A stretch of DNA of 64,000 nt, taken from Lachnoclostridium sp. (GTDB lineage: Bacteria > Bacillota > Clostridia > Lachnospirales > Lachnospiraceae). This document shows, piece by piece, positions 25,686-36,119 of this stretch. Made by a program: the position numbers and the translations under genes. The notes below the pieces were generated by a model. It made no database searches and was not told where the DNA came from. It worked only from the letters and a program-made list of their open reading frames with translations. How positions within the stretch are numbered: the first letter of the stretch is position 1; each line of letters begins with the position of its first letter. Where the stretch lies: NCBI GenBank assembly GCA_021770065.1, contig JAETRR010000023.1, forward strand, positions 31,181 to 95,180, read 5' to 3'.

Positions 25686-26852
25686 TTGCTTGAGATTACT
25701 ATGAATGATACAGAGGCGGCGGCCAGAATTATCGTGATTGGTGTCGGCGGCGCTGGGAATAATGCTGTTAATCGAATGATAGAAGAGCAGATTGGCGGAG
25801 TAGAGTTTATCGGAATTAATACGGATCGGCAGGCTCTTCAGCTCTGCAAAGCTGAGAGAGCCATCCAGATTGGAGAAAAGCTGACCAAGGGGCTGGGCGC
25901 GGGAGCAAAGCCGGAGGTAGGAGAGAAGGCGGCAGAGGAAAGCATTGAAGAGATCAAAGAGGCCATTCAGGGAGCGGATATGGTATTTGTTACCTGCGGC
26001 ATGGGCGGCGGCACGGGCACCGGCGGAGCTCCGGTGGTGGCGAAGCTTGCCAAGGATATGGGAATTCTGACGGTAGGTGTTGTCACAAAGCCCTTTAAGT
26101 TTGAGGCAAAGACGCGCATGAACAATGCGATTGCAGGTATTCAGAAGCTCAAGGAGAGCGTGGATACCTTGATTGTGATCCCGAATGATAAGCTTCTGGA
26201 GATTGTAGACCGCAGAACAAGTATGCCGGATGCCTTGAAGAAGGCAGATGAAGTGCTGCAGCAGGCGGTTCAGGGCATTACGGATCTTATCAATCTTCCG
26301 GCTCTTATCAATCTGGACTTTGCGGATGTTCAGACGGTTATGACAGACAAGGGCATCGCCCACATCGGCATCGGATCCGGTAAGGGAGACGAGAAGGCCC
26401 TGGATGCGGTAAAACAGGCTGTGGCAAGCCCTCTTCTGGAGACTACCATTGTAGGTGCTTCTCATGTGATTATCAATATTTCCGGCGACATTTCTCTGAT
26501 GGATGCCAACGATGCGGCAAGCTATGTGCAGGATATGGCAGGCGACAATGCCAATATTATCTTTGGTGCAATGTATGATGATACATACACCGATGAGGCG
26601 ACTATCACAGTAATCGCAACGGGGCTGGATGAGAAGAGCCCCACAAAGGTGCTTCCCAAGAGCAGCTTTAGCAAGATACCGAGCTCTATGGCAGCAAAGC
26701 AGACTTTTGAGGCGAATCTGGGACAGGGAAGCGGACGAACAGAGGCGCCGTCCTTTAAGCCGCTGCCGGGTCTGAATATGCCCAAGCGCCCGGAGAGCAA
26801 GATTCCGGAGACAGAGATAAAGATTCCCGAATTTTTGCAGAAGAATAAATAG
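25686..26852 (+). CDS. ftsZ: cell division protein FtsZ
   Basis: A 388-residue tubulin homologue. TTG at 25686 follows AAGGAGG (25671-25677) at 8 bases and is preferred to the ATG at 25665 and the later ATG ([10 protein letters not shown]). The GTP-binding G-box is [10 protein letters not shown], the N-terminal [14 protein letters not shown] is typical, and the T7 loop is NLDFADV. The C-terminal tail ends [12 protein letters not shown], the conserved peptide bound by FtsA/SepF. It forms the division ring. A strong terminator follows; ftsA is not upstream. Confidence 0.97.
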   Translation: MLEITMNDTEAAARIIVIGVGGAGNNAVNRMIEEQIGGVEFIGINTDRQALQLCKAERAIQIGEKLTKGLGAGAKPEVGEKAAEESIEEIKEAIQGADMVFVTCGMGGGTGTGGAPVVAKLAKDMGILTVGVVTKPFKFEAKTRMNNAIAGIQKLKESVDTLIVIPNDKLLEIVDRRTSMPDALKKADEVLQQAVQGITDLINLPALINLDFADVQTVMTDKGIAHIGIGSGKGDEKALDAVKQAVASPLLETTIVGASHVIINISGDISLMDANDAASYVQDMAGDNANIIFGAMYDDTYTDEATITVIATGLDEKSPTKVLPKSSFSKIPSSMAAKQTFEANLGQGSGRTEAPSFKPLPGLNMPKRPESKIPETEIKIPEFLQKNK

Positions 26853-26870
26853 ACAATAATTAGCAACATG

Positions 26871-26904
26871 AAAAACCGGGAACCGGAAAAGGTTCCCGGT
26901 TTTT
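26871..26904 (+). terminator. intrinsic terminator of ftsZ
   Basis: AAAAACCGGGAACC-ggaaaa-GGTTCCCGGTTTTT. Confidence 0.92.
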
Positions 26905-26985
26905 CATGCGGCAGCCTTACACAAAATGCACAAAAAAGCCCGGAAAAACGGGAAATATGTGTACGGGGACTTTCGCGATTCCTTA

Positions 26986-27014
26986 TTGTCAGACCGCCTG
27001 CAAAATGATATGAT
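26986..27014 (+). promoter_or_regulatory. promoter of the sugar-binding lipoprotein gene
   Basis: TTGTCA (26986-26991), a 17-base gap, TATGAT (27009-27014). The transcript would begin near 27021, placing the 136-base structured element in its leader. Confidence 0.65.
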
Positions 27015-27039
27015 GTACCCGGAAATGGAAAGAACACAA

Positions 27040-27175
27040 GTTACTTTTCACACCCACGCCAATCACTCCGCTGATTGGCGTGGAGCCAATACAGTTATGG
27101 GGCCAAAGGGACTGCCCTGGATCCTAAGGAATCCACCAAGCCTTGCTTGGTACCCGCGTGGGTGTGAATTGTAAC
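27040..27175 (+). promoter_or_regulatory. 136-base structured leader element with 20-bp terminal inverted repeats
   Basis: GTTACTTTTCACACCCACGC (27040-27059) pairs with GCGTGGGTGTGAATTGTAAC (27156-27175) with three mismatches. Inside are CACGCCAATC/GATTGGCGTG (27055-27064 with 27073-27082), which competes with the outer stem, and ACCAAGC-ctt-GCTTGGT (27135-27151). It does not match a riboswitch I know. Confidence 0.55.
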
Positions 27176-27201
27176 GAACACAAAAAGGAGTTGGCAGACA
27201 T

Positions 27202-28389
27202 ATGAAAAGGAAACTGTTGGCGCTTGTGCTGGTTCTCTGCATGACGGCGGGAGCGGCTGCATGTAAAAACGCCGAAAAGGATGTGGAGACAGATTCGGCA
27301 GAAACAGAAGAGAGTCAGGAGGAGGAAAAGCCTCTCGGCAATCAGATTTATGTAATGACCGCGGCGCCGGATCATGGCTGGACGGGTCAGGGCGCGGCTT
27401 ATGCGGCGGCCTTTGTGGACGAAATTAATCTGGGTATTCACGGCGACTATGCCGCTGTCCATTATATAGCGGATAATGGTGAGACACAGAATGAGCAGGT
27501 GCAGGAGATTCTGGCCAATAACGATGCGGCGGGCGTGATGTTCTGGGGCTGTGACGATTCGGCAAAGGAGGGGCAGCAGGCTCTGATTGATGCCGGAATT
27601 CCATGGATATCCTATGACCGGATCATAGAGGATACCATGGATCAGGCTGTTTTAAACTATTCCGGTGACAACTGGCAGTCCGGCGCAGCCGTTGCCTATT
27701 ATCTGATAACGCATGGCATGACTCCGGAGAGTACGCTGGTGCAGTTTACCGGTGATGCTTCCACCGTATCCGAGCGGAGACTGGAGGGATTTAAAAACTT
27801 TCTGCTCGGCCAGGAGGATTACTATGATGCAGAGAGTGACAAGATCTATACTATAGATGATGTGAACGGGAAGGCCTGGACGCAGGAGGAGGTAGATAAG
27901 CTCTGTACGGAAAATTATTTTGAGTATAACTGTGACTGGTCTAATGAGAAGGCAAAAGAGTATATTGAGGGGAATCTGTCTTCCTGGATTGAGGCTGCAG
28001 AGTCTACGGATAATACTTTGTTTATATTTTCCATGGATGATGAGATGTCACTGGCTTTTCTGGAACTTTTGAGCGGTGATGTCTTTGATGATAGTGTGAA
28101 AGGAGAATTGGAGGCACTGACGGTTAATATGTCCGCGGTTGGCGGTATGGAGGAGATGTACGCAGTTCTCCGCGGAGATGACGCACAGCTGAGTCCGGTG
28201 GCGGATACGTATTTTGAAGGGCTGATGTCCGTATATTACAATCCGATTATGACACAGACAGCGATTCAGAAGCTGCTGGATTATCTGGACGGAACCTGGG
28301 ATTATGCTCTGGGAGCCGAGGATTATGAGCCGGTATTTATTGTGGATTCCGGCAATGCCGCGGAGTATGAAGGCTTTCTCGGCAGGTAG
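27202..28389 (+). CDS. sugar-binding lipoprotein of an ABC transporter (Peripla_BP_4-like)
   Basis: A 395-residue secreted protein. A signal peptide of ~20 residues ends in a lipobox-like AGAAAC with the lipid Cys at residue 21, then a Glu-rich linker. The mature part has the type I periplasmic-binding fold: IYVMTAAPDHGWTGQGAAYA, an NDAAGVMFWGCDDSA core, and GIPWISYDRI. It binds a sugar or related ligand at the outer membrane face. No permease or ATPase gene is adjacent, so it may work with a transporter elsewhere (perhaps energised by the MsmK-type ATPase at 1.5 kb) or as a sensor part. A structured 136-base leader precedes it. Confidence 0.85.
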   Translation: MKRKLLALVLVLCMTAGAAACKNAEKDVETDSAETEESQEEEKPLGNQIYVMTAAPDHGWTGQGAAYAAAFVDEINLGIHGDYAAVHYIADNGETQNEQVQEILANNDAAGVMFWGCDDSAKEGQQALIDAGIPWISYDRIIEDTMDQAVLNYSGDNWQSGAAVAYYLITHGMTPESTLVQFTGDASTVSERRLEGFKNFLLGQEDYYDAESDKIYTIDDVNGKAWTQEEVDKLCTENYFEYNCDWSNEKAKEYIEGNLSSWIEAAESTDNTLFIFSMDDEMSLAFLELLSGDVFDDSVKGELEALTVNMSAVGGMEEMYAVLRGDDAQLSPVADTYFEGLMSVYYNPIMTQTAIQKLLDYLDGTWDYALGAEDYEPVFIVDSGNAAEYEGFLGR

Positions 28390-28431
28390 GGCAGTGAAGA
28401 AATTTTTTGAAGAAATTTTTGAAATTTCTAC

Positions 28432-28460
28432 TTGACAGCCCGGCTTAATCTGGTTAAAAT
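28432..28460 (+). promoter_or_regulatory. promoter of the beta-glucoside operon
   Basis: Perfect TTGACA (28432-28437), 17-base gap, TAAAAT (28455-28460). Confidence 0.85.
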
Positions 28461-28466
28461 ATTTTT

Positions 28467-28538
28467 TAGAGTGTTACTGGTAATGCAGGCATGACTGGAA
28501 GAATGTACATAGTACATTTTTTAAGTCGTGCCTTTTTG
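28467..28538 (+). terminator. LicT/BglG antiterminator site (RAT) with overlapping terminator
   Basis: GTGTTACTGGTAATGCAGGC (28471-28490) matches the ribonucleic antiterminator consensus. It overlaps the 5' arm of GGCATGACT (28488-28496) pairing with AGTCGTGCC (28524-28532), which is followed by TTTTTGTTTT. Phosphorylation-controlled LicT binding would prevent termination. Confidence 0.88.
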
Positions 28539-28602
28539 TTTTGCAGAAAAAGAATTATGCAAAGCAGAAAGCAGAAGAAAAACAAAGGGGGAAGAGACAG
28601 CC

Positions 28603-29433
28603 GTGAAGCTGATTAAAGCACTAAACAACAACGTAGCGCTGGTGCGGGACAGAAAAGGACAGGAGGCGGTTGTCATGGGCAGGGGCGTAGCCTTCAATGC
28701 GAAGCCCGGAGACCCGGTACGGGAAGCTCTCATTGAGAAACATTTCGTGCTGGATGGAGACAGCGGAAAAAAGGATTTTGACAGCCTCTTGAAGCGCATC
28801 ACCGTGGATGATATCGAACTGGCCAGCGGTATTATCCGGGAAGGCGAGGAAAAGCTCGGCTGCCGTTGTAATGACAGTATTCTGCTGACATTATCGGATC
28901 ACCTGGGAATGCTGCTGGAACGCATGAAGGAGGGAATCCATTTCGGGACGCCTCTGGAATGGGATATCAAGCTGATATATCCGAAAGAGTATCAGTTCGC
29001 AAGAAAGGTCGTAGCGGATTTGAGCAGGAAAACAGGCTATGATATTCCGGAACAGGAGGCAGCCTTTATAGTTTTACATTTTATCAATGCCAATTCCAGC
29101 GGAAAGGGCATGGAGGAGACCATGATGTACACAAAGATTATTCAGAATATTCTGAATATCAGCAAGCTGCATTATGGGCGGGAATTCAAAGAGGATAATT
29201 TTGATGTGAGCCGGTTTGTTGCCCATGTGCGCTATTTTGTAAAGCGGCAGATGAACGGGGAGCGGTTGGAGATCGACGAATCCATTGCGGCGGTTATCGC
29301 ACAGAAATGTCCCGAGGATCACAAATGTGCCAAAAAGATTTCCCGGTTTTTACATCAGGCATATGGGTGGGAAGTCAGTGAGGGCGAGGAGCTTTATCTG
29401 ACGCTTCACTTAAACCGAATGAATGTACACTGA
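28603..29433 (+). CDS. licT: LicT/BglG-family transcriptional antiterminator
   Basis: A 276-residue protein. GTG at 28603 follows AAAGGGGGA; it gives the standard KLIKALNNNVALVRD RNA-binding (CAT) start, while the longer frame would add 25 unrelated residues. CAT domain ~1-60, PRD1 ~70-170 and PRD2 ~175-276, with conserved His in SDHLG, FIVLHFINA, VAHVRYF and LTLHLNRM. The PTS phosphorylates the PRD histidines to switch activity. It binds the RAT immediately upstream, so it controls its own operon with the PTS permease and 6-phospho-beta-glucosidase. Confidence 0.95.
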   Translation: MKLIKALNNNVALVRDRKGQEAVVMGRGVAFNAKPGDPVREALIEKHFVLDGDSGKKDFDSLLKRITVDDIELASGIIREGEEKLGCRCNDSILLTLSDHLGMLLERMKEGIHFGTPLEWDIKLIYPKEYQFARKVVADLSRKTGYDIPEQEAAFIVLHFINANSSGKGMEETMMYTKIIQNILNISKLHYGREFKEDNFDVSRFVAHVRYFVKRQMNGERLEIDESIAAVIAQKCPEDHKCAKKISRFLHQAYGWEVSEGEELYLTLHLNRMNVH

Positions 29434-29486
29434 GTTCAATGAGAAGGCAAAGATGCCTGCAAAATAAAAAAATAGGAGTGTGACAT

Positions 29487-31385
29487 ATGAAATATACAGA
29501 GGAAGCAAAACAGGTTATAGCCCTGGTGGGCGGAGAAAAAAATATTAACAGTCTGGTACATTGTGCCACAAGACTGCGTTTTGAACTCAAAGATGAGGGA
29601 AAGGCGGATAAGGAGGCTCTGAATAAACTATCCTATGTACTGCAGGTGGTGATAAGCGGCGGACAGTACCAGGTTGTGATCGGGCCCGCGGTTCACGATT
29701 ATTATGAAGCAATTTTGTCTGCTGCCAGGATCGGCGGCGGAAACGGAGGCTCTAAAAAGGAGGACGGGAAGAAGCAGAGCCTTATGAACCGGGCCATGAA
29801 GGTGATTTCCGGAGCTTTTTCTCCTTTGATTCCGGCATTGGCAGGAGCCGGTATGGTGAAGGCGCTGCTGACGCTGTTTACAGAGTTTGGAATTATGGGA
29901 TATGAGGAGCCGACGTATCTGATTCTGTCGGCAGCCGGTAATGCAGTGTTTTATTTTCTGCCTGTTTTCCTCGGGATTACCCTGTCTAAGCAGTTTGGGG
30001 CAAATCCTTATGTGGGAGGCACCATTGGGGCAGCGCTGCTGGAGCCGAACTTTACGGGACTTTTGAGCGCAGAGGGAGCGGATTTTCTTGGAATTCCGGT
30101 AACCCCTATTGACTATGCGGCAACGATTTTCCCGATTTTTATTGCGGTGATTATCTATAGCCTGCTGGAGAAGGGATTGAAAAAAATCATAAAACAGGAA
30201 TTGCAGCTGTTTCTGGTTCCCATGCTTTCTGTGATGATAATGGTGCCGTTTACAGTGATTCTTTTCGGCCCCTTTGGAACGACGGTGGGCAATGGGGTAT
30301 CGGATGTGGTGGTGGCCCTGTTCAACTTTAACAGTTTGATTGCGGGACTTCTTCTGGGTGCGGCCTATCCGTTCCTTACGATGCTGGGACTGCACTGGGG
30401 ATTTACACCAGTGACCCTGCAGAATCTGGAAATGTTTGGAGGCGATGTGCTGGAGGGTGCGGCTGTCTGTGCGGTTTTTGCACAGATTGGTATTGCCATT
30501 GGCGTTTATCTGAAGGGGAAGAAACATTCTAAGATTCGCGAGGTCGCGGGCCCCACGATTATTACCGGAATCTGTGCCGGTGTGACGGAACCGATTCTCT
30601 ATGGTATTGTGATGAATTATAAGCGTCTGATGGCTGTAGTTGCCATTGCCGGAGGTGTGGGAGGATCCATCAACGGGGCTTTTCATGTAACCTGTGACGC
30701 TTATGTGTTTCACAATATTTTTGCTCTTGCCATGCAGACTTATTCTCCCTTTGCGGGATATCTGACAGGGATTACGGCGGCTCTTGCAGTCGGACTTCTG
30801 CTTACATACTTCTGGGGGATTACGGAGGATGACAAAGAGGATTTTGAGCCGGAGGTTAAAGAGCCGGAAAAAGAGGAAACGATCCCGGTGAAAGAGTCTG
30901 TGAAGGCGGCCGACGCATTGAAGGAAGAGAATGTGATTGAGATTTACTCTCCCCTGTCGGGCGAAGCTGTGGAACTTAAGGATGTGCCGGATGAGGTGTT
31001 TGCAAGCGGCGTGGCCGGAGGGGGAATTGCGGTAAAGCCTTCTGCAGGTGAGGTAAAGGCTCCCTGTGACGGTGTGATTTCCGTACTTTTTCCCTCTAAG
31101 CATGCCATAGGAATTGCAGGCGAGGACGGAACGGAGCGTCTGATTCATATTGGGCTGAATACGGTGATGCTGGACGGAGAGGGCTTTGAAACATTTGTTG
31201 AGCAGGGTGACAAGGTTACAAAGGGGCAGCTTCTCTTGAAATTTGATATGGAACTTATTGAGAAGCAGGGCTATTCTTTGATTTCTCCGGTACTGGTGAC
31301 TAACGCGGACGATTATCAGGAAATTCGTGTTTCAGATAAGAAACAGGTTAAGGCAGGCGAAATGATTTATCAGGTAATCAGGTAA
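29487..31385 (+). CDS. bglF: beta-glucoside PTS permease EIIBCA
   Basis: A 632-residue three-domain transporter. EIIB (~1-85) has the phospho-acceptor Cys in HCATRLRF. EIIC (~105-455) has about ten membrane segments with the GITEPILYG-like site (CAGVTEPILYG). A charged linker leads to EIIA (~480-632) with LIHIGLNTV, where His is phosphorylated. It imports and phosphorylates beta-glucosides such as cellobiose, salicin or arbutin. Genes before and after complete the unit. Confidence 0.95.
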   Translation: MKYTEEAKQVIALVGGEKNINSLVHCATRLRFELKDEGKADKEALNKLSYVLQVVISGGQYQVVIGPAVHDYYEAILSAARIGGGNGGSKKEDGKKQSLMNRAMKVISGAFSPLIPALAGAGMVKALLTLFTEFGIMGYEEPTYLILSAAGNAVFYFLPVFLGITLSKQFGANPYVGGTIGAALLEPNFTGLLSAEGADFLGIPVTPIDYAATIFPIFIAVIIYSLLEKGLKKIIKQELQLFLVPMLSVMIMVPFTVILFGPFGTTVGNGVSDVVVALFNFNSLIAGLLLGAAYPFLTMLGLHWGFTPVTLQNLEMFGGDVLEGAAVCAVFAQIGIAIGVYLKGKKHSKIREVAGPTIITGICAGVTEPILYGIVMNYKRLMAVVAIAGGVGGSINGAFHVTCDAYVFHNIFALAMQTYSPFAGYLTGITAALAVGLLLTYFWGITEDDKEDFEPEVKEPEKEETIPVKESVKAADALKEENVIEIYSPLSGEAVELKDVPDEVFASGVAGGGIAVKPSAGEVKAPCDGVISVLFPSKHAIGIAGEDGTERLIHIGLNTVMLDGEGFETFVEQGDKVTKGQLLLKFDMELIEKQGYSLISPVLVTNADDYQEIRVSDKKQVKAGEMIYQVIR

Positions 31386-31407
31386 AAAAGAATATGAAAC
31401 ATCGTGA

Positions 31408-32877
<1,470 letters not shown>

Positions 32878-32959
32878 CGCCTGTTTCCCGGCCGGGGTTA
32901 CAACTGCTGAAATCATTTTACCACCTATATTCAGAAATCAACCGATTATCGTAAATCTG

Positions 32960-32988
32960 TTGAAAGTCAAATCTCTTTTTCCTATAAT
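32960..32988 (+). promoter_or_regulatory. promoter of the LytTR-DUF3021 pair
   Basis: TTGAAA (32960-32965), 17-base gap, TATAAT (32983-32988). Confidence 0.8.
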
Positions 32989-33012
32989 AAGGTCACAAAG
33001 GAGGGAGCTCCC

Positions 33013-33453
33013 ATGCAGGTTGAAATTAAAATCGACAGCGCATATACCGAACCGAAGCTAATCCTGATGACCGCTGCCATGACAGAGGAGGTTTCGCATC
33101 TGTTAAAAAAGCTGTCCGAAGATGTGCCTCAGATTATTGCCGGCAGCAAGGATGAAAAGATTGAGGTGCTTAATCCGGAGGATTTGATCCGGATTTATGC
33201 GGATGCAGGAAAAGTATTTGCGGTAACCGATAAAGGCGGATACGCTTTGCGCCTCCGGCTTTATGAGCTGGAGGAACGGCTGGATGCAGGACAGTTTGTC
33301 CGCATTTCCAATTCGGAGATTATTAACCTGAGGAAGGTCGGGCACTTTGACCTGAGCTTTACAGGCACAATCTGCGTCAGCTTATCAAACGGAACTACAA
33401 CCTATGTTTCGAGACGCTATGTTTCCAAAATCAAAAAAATATTAGGAATATGA
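33013..33453 (+). CDS. LytTR-domain DNA-binding regulator
   Basis: A 146-residue protein with a short N-terminal region and a LytTR DNA-binding domain (~45-146), seen in IEVLNPEDLIRIYADAGKVF, FVRISNSEIINLRKV and the terminal VSRRYVSKIKKIL. There is no receiver domain, so it is the stand-alone type that is paired with a DUF3021 membrane protein, as here. These pairs usually regulate their own expression and nearby membrane functions. AAGGAGGGAG precedes the start; the stop is 10 bases before the partner. Confidence 0.92.
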   Translation: MQVEIKIDSAYTEPKLILMTAAMTEEVSHLLKKLSEDVPQIIAGSKDEKIEVLNPEDLIRIYADAGKVFAVTDKGGYALRLRLYELEERLDAGQFVRISNSEIINLRKVGHFDLSFTGTICVSLSNGTTTYVSRRYVSKIKKILGI

Positions 33454-33463
33454 GGTGGAGAAA

Positions 33464-33934
33464 ATGAAAAAGAAAATCCTTTTACGCGGGGCCTTGGGAT
33501 TTCCTCTCGGAATTGCAATCGGATATTTAATCAGTATTTTTGTTTCACTTGTGTGGGCGAAGGGGTATTATGTCCCCTGTGAGCCGCAGCTGATTACTAT
33601 GATGGGAAATGAAATCAGAGCAGTTATTTTTCAGGCAGCGCTCTGCGGCATCCTGGGAGCAGGCTTTGCCGGGGGATCCGTCATATGGGAAGCAGAGGAG
33701 TGGAGTCTTGTGAAGCAGACGGGAATCTATTTTCTCCTTATGTCCGTCATTATGATGCCTGTTGCTTACTTTACCTATTGGATGGAGCACAGTTTAGGCG
33801 GATTTTTAAGCTATTTTGGTGTTTTTGCTTTTATCTTCGGGATTATCTGGGTTATAGAATTCCTTATCGGGCGGCAGACCGTGAAGAAGATGAATGCCTT
33901 CCTTTATCAGTCAAAAGACGGTAAGAACGGGTAA
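33464..33934 (+). CDS. DUF3021 membrane protein
   Basis: A 156-residue protein with four hydrophobic segments (about residues 6-28, 45-68, 78-98 and 107-128). The ATG at 33464 follows GAGGTGGAG. Membrane partner of the LytTR regulator in front; the pair is recurrent in Firmicutes. It probably holds or inhibits the regulator at the membrane (inference). Confidence 0.88.
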   Translation: MKKKILLRGALGFPLGIAIGYLISIFVSLVWAKGYYVPCEPQLITMMGNEIRAVIFQAALCGILGAGFAGGSVIWEAEEWSLVKQTGIYFLLMSVIMMPVAYFTYWMEHSLGGFLSYFGVFAFIFGIIWVIEFLIGRQTVKKMNAFLYQSKDGKNG

Positions 33935-33960
33935 TGCCGAAAATTTTCGTGTAATTATAT

Positions 33961-34012
33961 TTGACAAACGTACCGTTGGTATGTTAAGATACATACCAAC
34001 GGTACGTTTGTC
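33961..34012 (+). promoter_or_regulatory. TetR-type operator: promoter inside a perfect 22-bp palindrome
   Basis: Arms 33963-33984 and 33991-34012 are exact reverse complements (GACAAACGTACCGTTGGTAT... with its mirror) around TAAGAT. The same DNA supplies TTGACA (33961-33966) and TAAGAT (33985-33990) at an 18-base gap, so a bound repressor would cover the whole promoter. Confidence 0.85.
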
Positions 34013-34070
34013 GCGTAACGAATCGGCAGATTTTGTTCCGGCAAAAACAGACGGGGAGGTATTCTTTACC

Positions 34071-34724
34071 ATGGCGCGCAATAAAAACCCGGAGGAAACC
34101 GTGAATCGGATTCTGGACACGGCATATCGCTTATTTCTCGAGAAAGGCTATGAGTACACTTCCATCCAGGATATTATCAATAATCTGGGAGGCTTGAGCA
34201 AGGGAGCCATTTATCACCATTTTAAGTCCAAGGAAGATATCTTAGAAGCAGTCACGAACCGGATAACAGAGCAGTCGAACCGGATGCTTGCCGGGGTTCG
34301 GGACAGAAAGGACTTAAACGGAAAGGAAAAGCTGGAAGCTATCTTTAGGGAATCCATTAACCGGCCGGTACAGGATGAGATTTTTGCTATGGCCCCCAGC
34401 TTTCACAACAATGCGAAACTGATGCTCAGTATGGTGAATGATGCCGTGAAGCAAGTGGCGCCGAATTATATTCTTCCTATCATAGAAGAGGGGATTGCAG
34501 ACGGAAGCATTGTCACGGACTATCCGGCTCAGCTTGCGGAACTGATTATCTTTGTGGCGAATGTCTGGATGAATCCCATGAATTTCGGGGATACGCAGGA
34601 AGAGGCTTTCGGTAAGTTTATGGTGTTTCAACAGATGCTTGAGGGCTTCGGACTGGATATTGTGGATGAGAAAATGCTTGGGCGGCTTCAGGAGCTTGCG
34701 GCTATCTACCAGAAGAAAAAGTAG
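34071..34724 (+). CDS. TetR/AcrR-family repressor
   Basis: A 217-residue regulator. The ATG at 34071 (MARNKNPEETVNRILDTAYR) is the normal TetR start; the longer frame would run back through the operator. The helix-turn-helix is in YTSIQDIINNLGGLSKGAIYHHFKSKEDIL. The C-terminal ligand domain has no recognisable specificity. It lies between a perfect palindromic promoter and an MFS gene, so self-control plus control of drug efflux is likely. Confidence 0.93.
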   Translation: MARNKNPEETVNRILDTAYRLFLEKGYEYTSIQDIINNLGGLSKGAIYHHFKSKEDILEAVTNRITEQSNRMLAGVRDRKDLNGKEKLEAIFRESINRPVQDEIFAMAPSFHNNAKLMLSMVNDAVKQVAPNYILPIIEEGIADGSIVTDYPAQLAELIIFVANVWMNPMNFGDTQEEAFGKFMVFQQMLEGFGLDIVDEKMLGRLQELAAIYQKKK

Positions 34725-34864
34725 TAAAAATGCAATTCATAAGCTGGAATTGCAGCAATTGAGATGCGAGGACAAAAGAGTAATCATCGAAGGGCTGTTT
34801 TTTGACAGCTCCTTCTTTGGGATAAATACATACCGTCGTTCGGTATTAAATGGAGGTTTAGAAA

Positions 34865-36118
34865 ATGAAACAGGGTTTATTTTCCAGAGATTTTACTCTG
34901 GTGGTCATCGGGCAGATTATCTCTCTCTTTGGAAATGCGACTATCCGCTTTGCGCTGCCCCTGTATCTATTGAATCAGACAGGTTCCTCGGCCCTCTATG
35001 GAACTGTGATGGCATGTGCGTTTATTCCGGCAATTCTGCTGTCTCCCATAGGAGGAATCGTTGCGGACCGGGTCAATAAGAGAAACATCATGGTGATTCT
35101 GGACTTTTTTACGGCGGCCCTGATCCTTGGTTTCTCCCTTTTTCTGGGGAGGGTGAATCTGGTAGTCCTCCTGACGGCAACTATGATGCTGTTATACGGG
35201 ATTGCCGGCGCCTATCAGCCTTCTGTACAGGCCAGTATTCCGGCCCTGGTAAGTCCGGAGCATTTTATGGAGGCCAATTCCATCATTAATACCATCAGCT
35301 CCTTTGCCAATCTGATCGGCCCGGTACTTGGAGGAATGCTTTACAGCGCTTACGGGCTGAAAACGGTACTGCTGCTCTGCATGGTGTGCTTTTTCCTGTC
35401 GGCAGTGATGGAGATTTTTATTCGGATTCCCTTTGTGAAACAGGATTCGGGGGGAGGCATTTTAAAGATGGTAAAGGGGGATTTTCGCGAGAGTTTTCAG
35501 TTTATACGAAAAGAAAAGCCTCAGATTGGGAGAATAACCCTGGTAGTCTGTGAGATCAATCTGTTCCTGTCTGCCATGATCGTCGTTGCGGTGCCTTATC
35601 TGGTGACGGAGGTACTAAAGCTTGGTTCAGAGAATACGGCAAATACCCTCTACAGCTTTTCCCAGGGAGCTCTGGCGGCAGGAGGGCTTACCGGCGGCAT
35701 CATGGCAGGTGTTTTTGGGAAAAAGCTGTCCATCGGGAAGGCAGGAGGTTTGATTGCAGCTGCTGCGTCAGCAGTATTTCCCATAGGGCTTGCATTAGCG
35801 CTGAATCTCTTTCCTATGGGGATTTATCTGGTCATTACCGGCTGCTGCTTCGTGATTATGGTGCTTTCTACCATGTTTTCCGTGCAGATGCTGTCTTTTG
35901 TCCAGGCGGAGACACCGGGACATCTGATTGGAAAGGTGATTGCCGTGATTCTCACCATCTCCATGTGCGCACAGCCTTTGGGAAATGCCCTGTATGGGGT
36001 GCTGTTTGAACTCTGCGAGGGGGTTGAGTCTGTCGTGGTTCTGTTCGCCGGGGGAACTTCCCTGGTGATTGCACTGAGAGCAGGGCGGAGGTTCCGGGAG
36101 CTTGAGTATAAAGGATAA
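34865..36118 (+). CDS. MFS transporter
   Basis: A 417-residue MFS protein with twelve hydrophobic segments and a GGIVADRVNKRNIM loop 2-3 motif (G-x-x-x-D-R-x-x-R/K type). Closest by feel to the MFS_3/enterobactin-exporter and macrolide-efflux (MefA-like) group. Substrate unknown. AATGGAGGTTT precedes the ATG. It follows tetR by 140 bases, where a weak hairpin (GAAGGGCTGT/ACAGCTCCTTC) lies. Converges with the DUF2284 gene. Confidence 0.88.
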   Translation: MKQGLFSRDFTLVVIGQIISLFGNATIRFALPLYLLNQTGSSALYGTVMACAFIPAILLSPIGGIVADRVNKRNIMVILDFFTAALILGFSLFLGRVNLVVLLTATMMLLYGIAGAYQPSVQASIPALVSPEHFMEANSIINTISSFANLIGPVLGGMLYSAYGLKTVLLLCMVCFFLSAVMEIFIRIPFVKQDSGGGILKMVKGDFRESFQFIRKEKPQIGRITLVVCEINLFLSAMIVVAVPYLVTEVLKLGSENTANTLYSFSQGALAAGGLTGGIMAGVFGKKLSIGKAGGLIAAAASAVFPIGLALALNLFPMGIYLVITGCCFVIMVLSTMFSVQMLSFVQAETPGHLIGKVIAVILTISMCAQPLGNALYGVLFELCEGVESVVVLFAGGTSLVIALRAGRRFRELEYKG

Positions 36119-36119
36119 G

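Noticed and set aside
26926..27174. 82-residue plus-strand frame before the lipoprotein
   Set aside because: It lies over the promoter and the structured leader; no ribosome binding site.
29628..31148. 506-residue open frame on the minus strand
   Set aside because: Antisense to the PTS permease gene; His/Arg/Asn-rich composition typical of a shadow frame.
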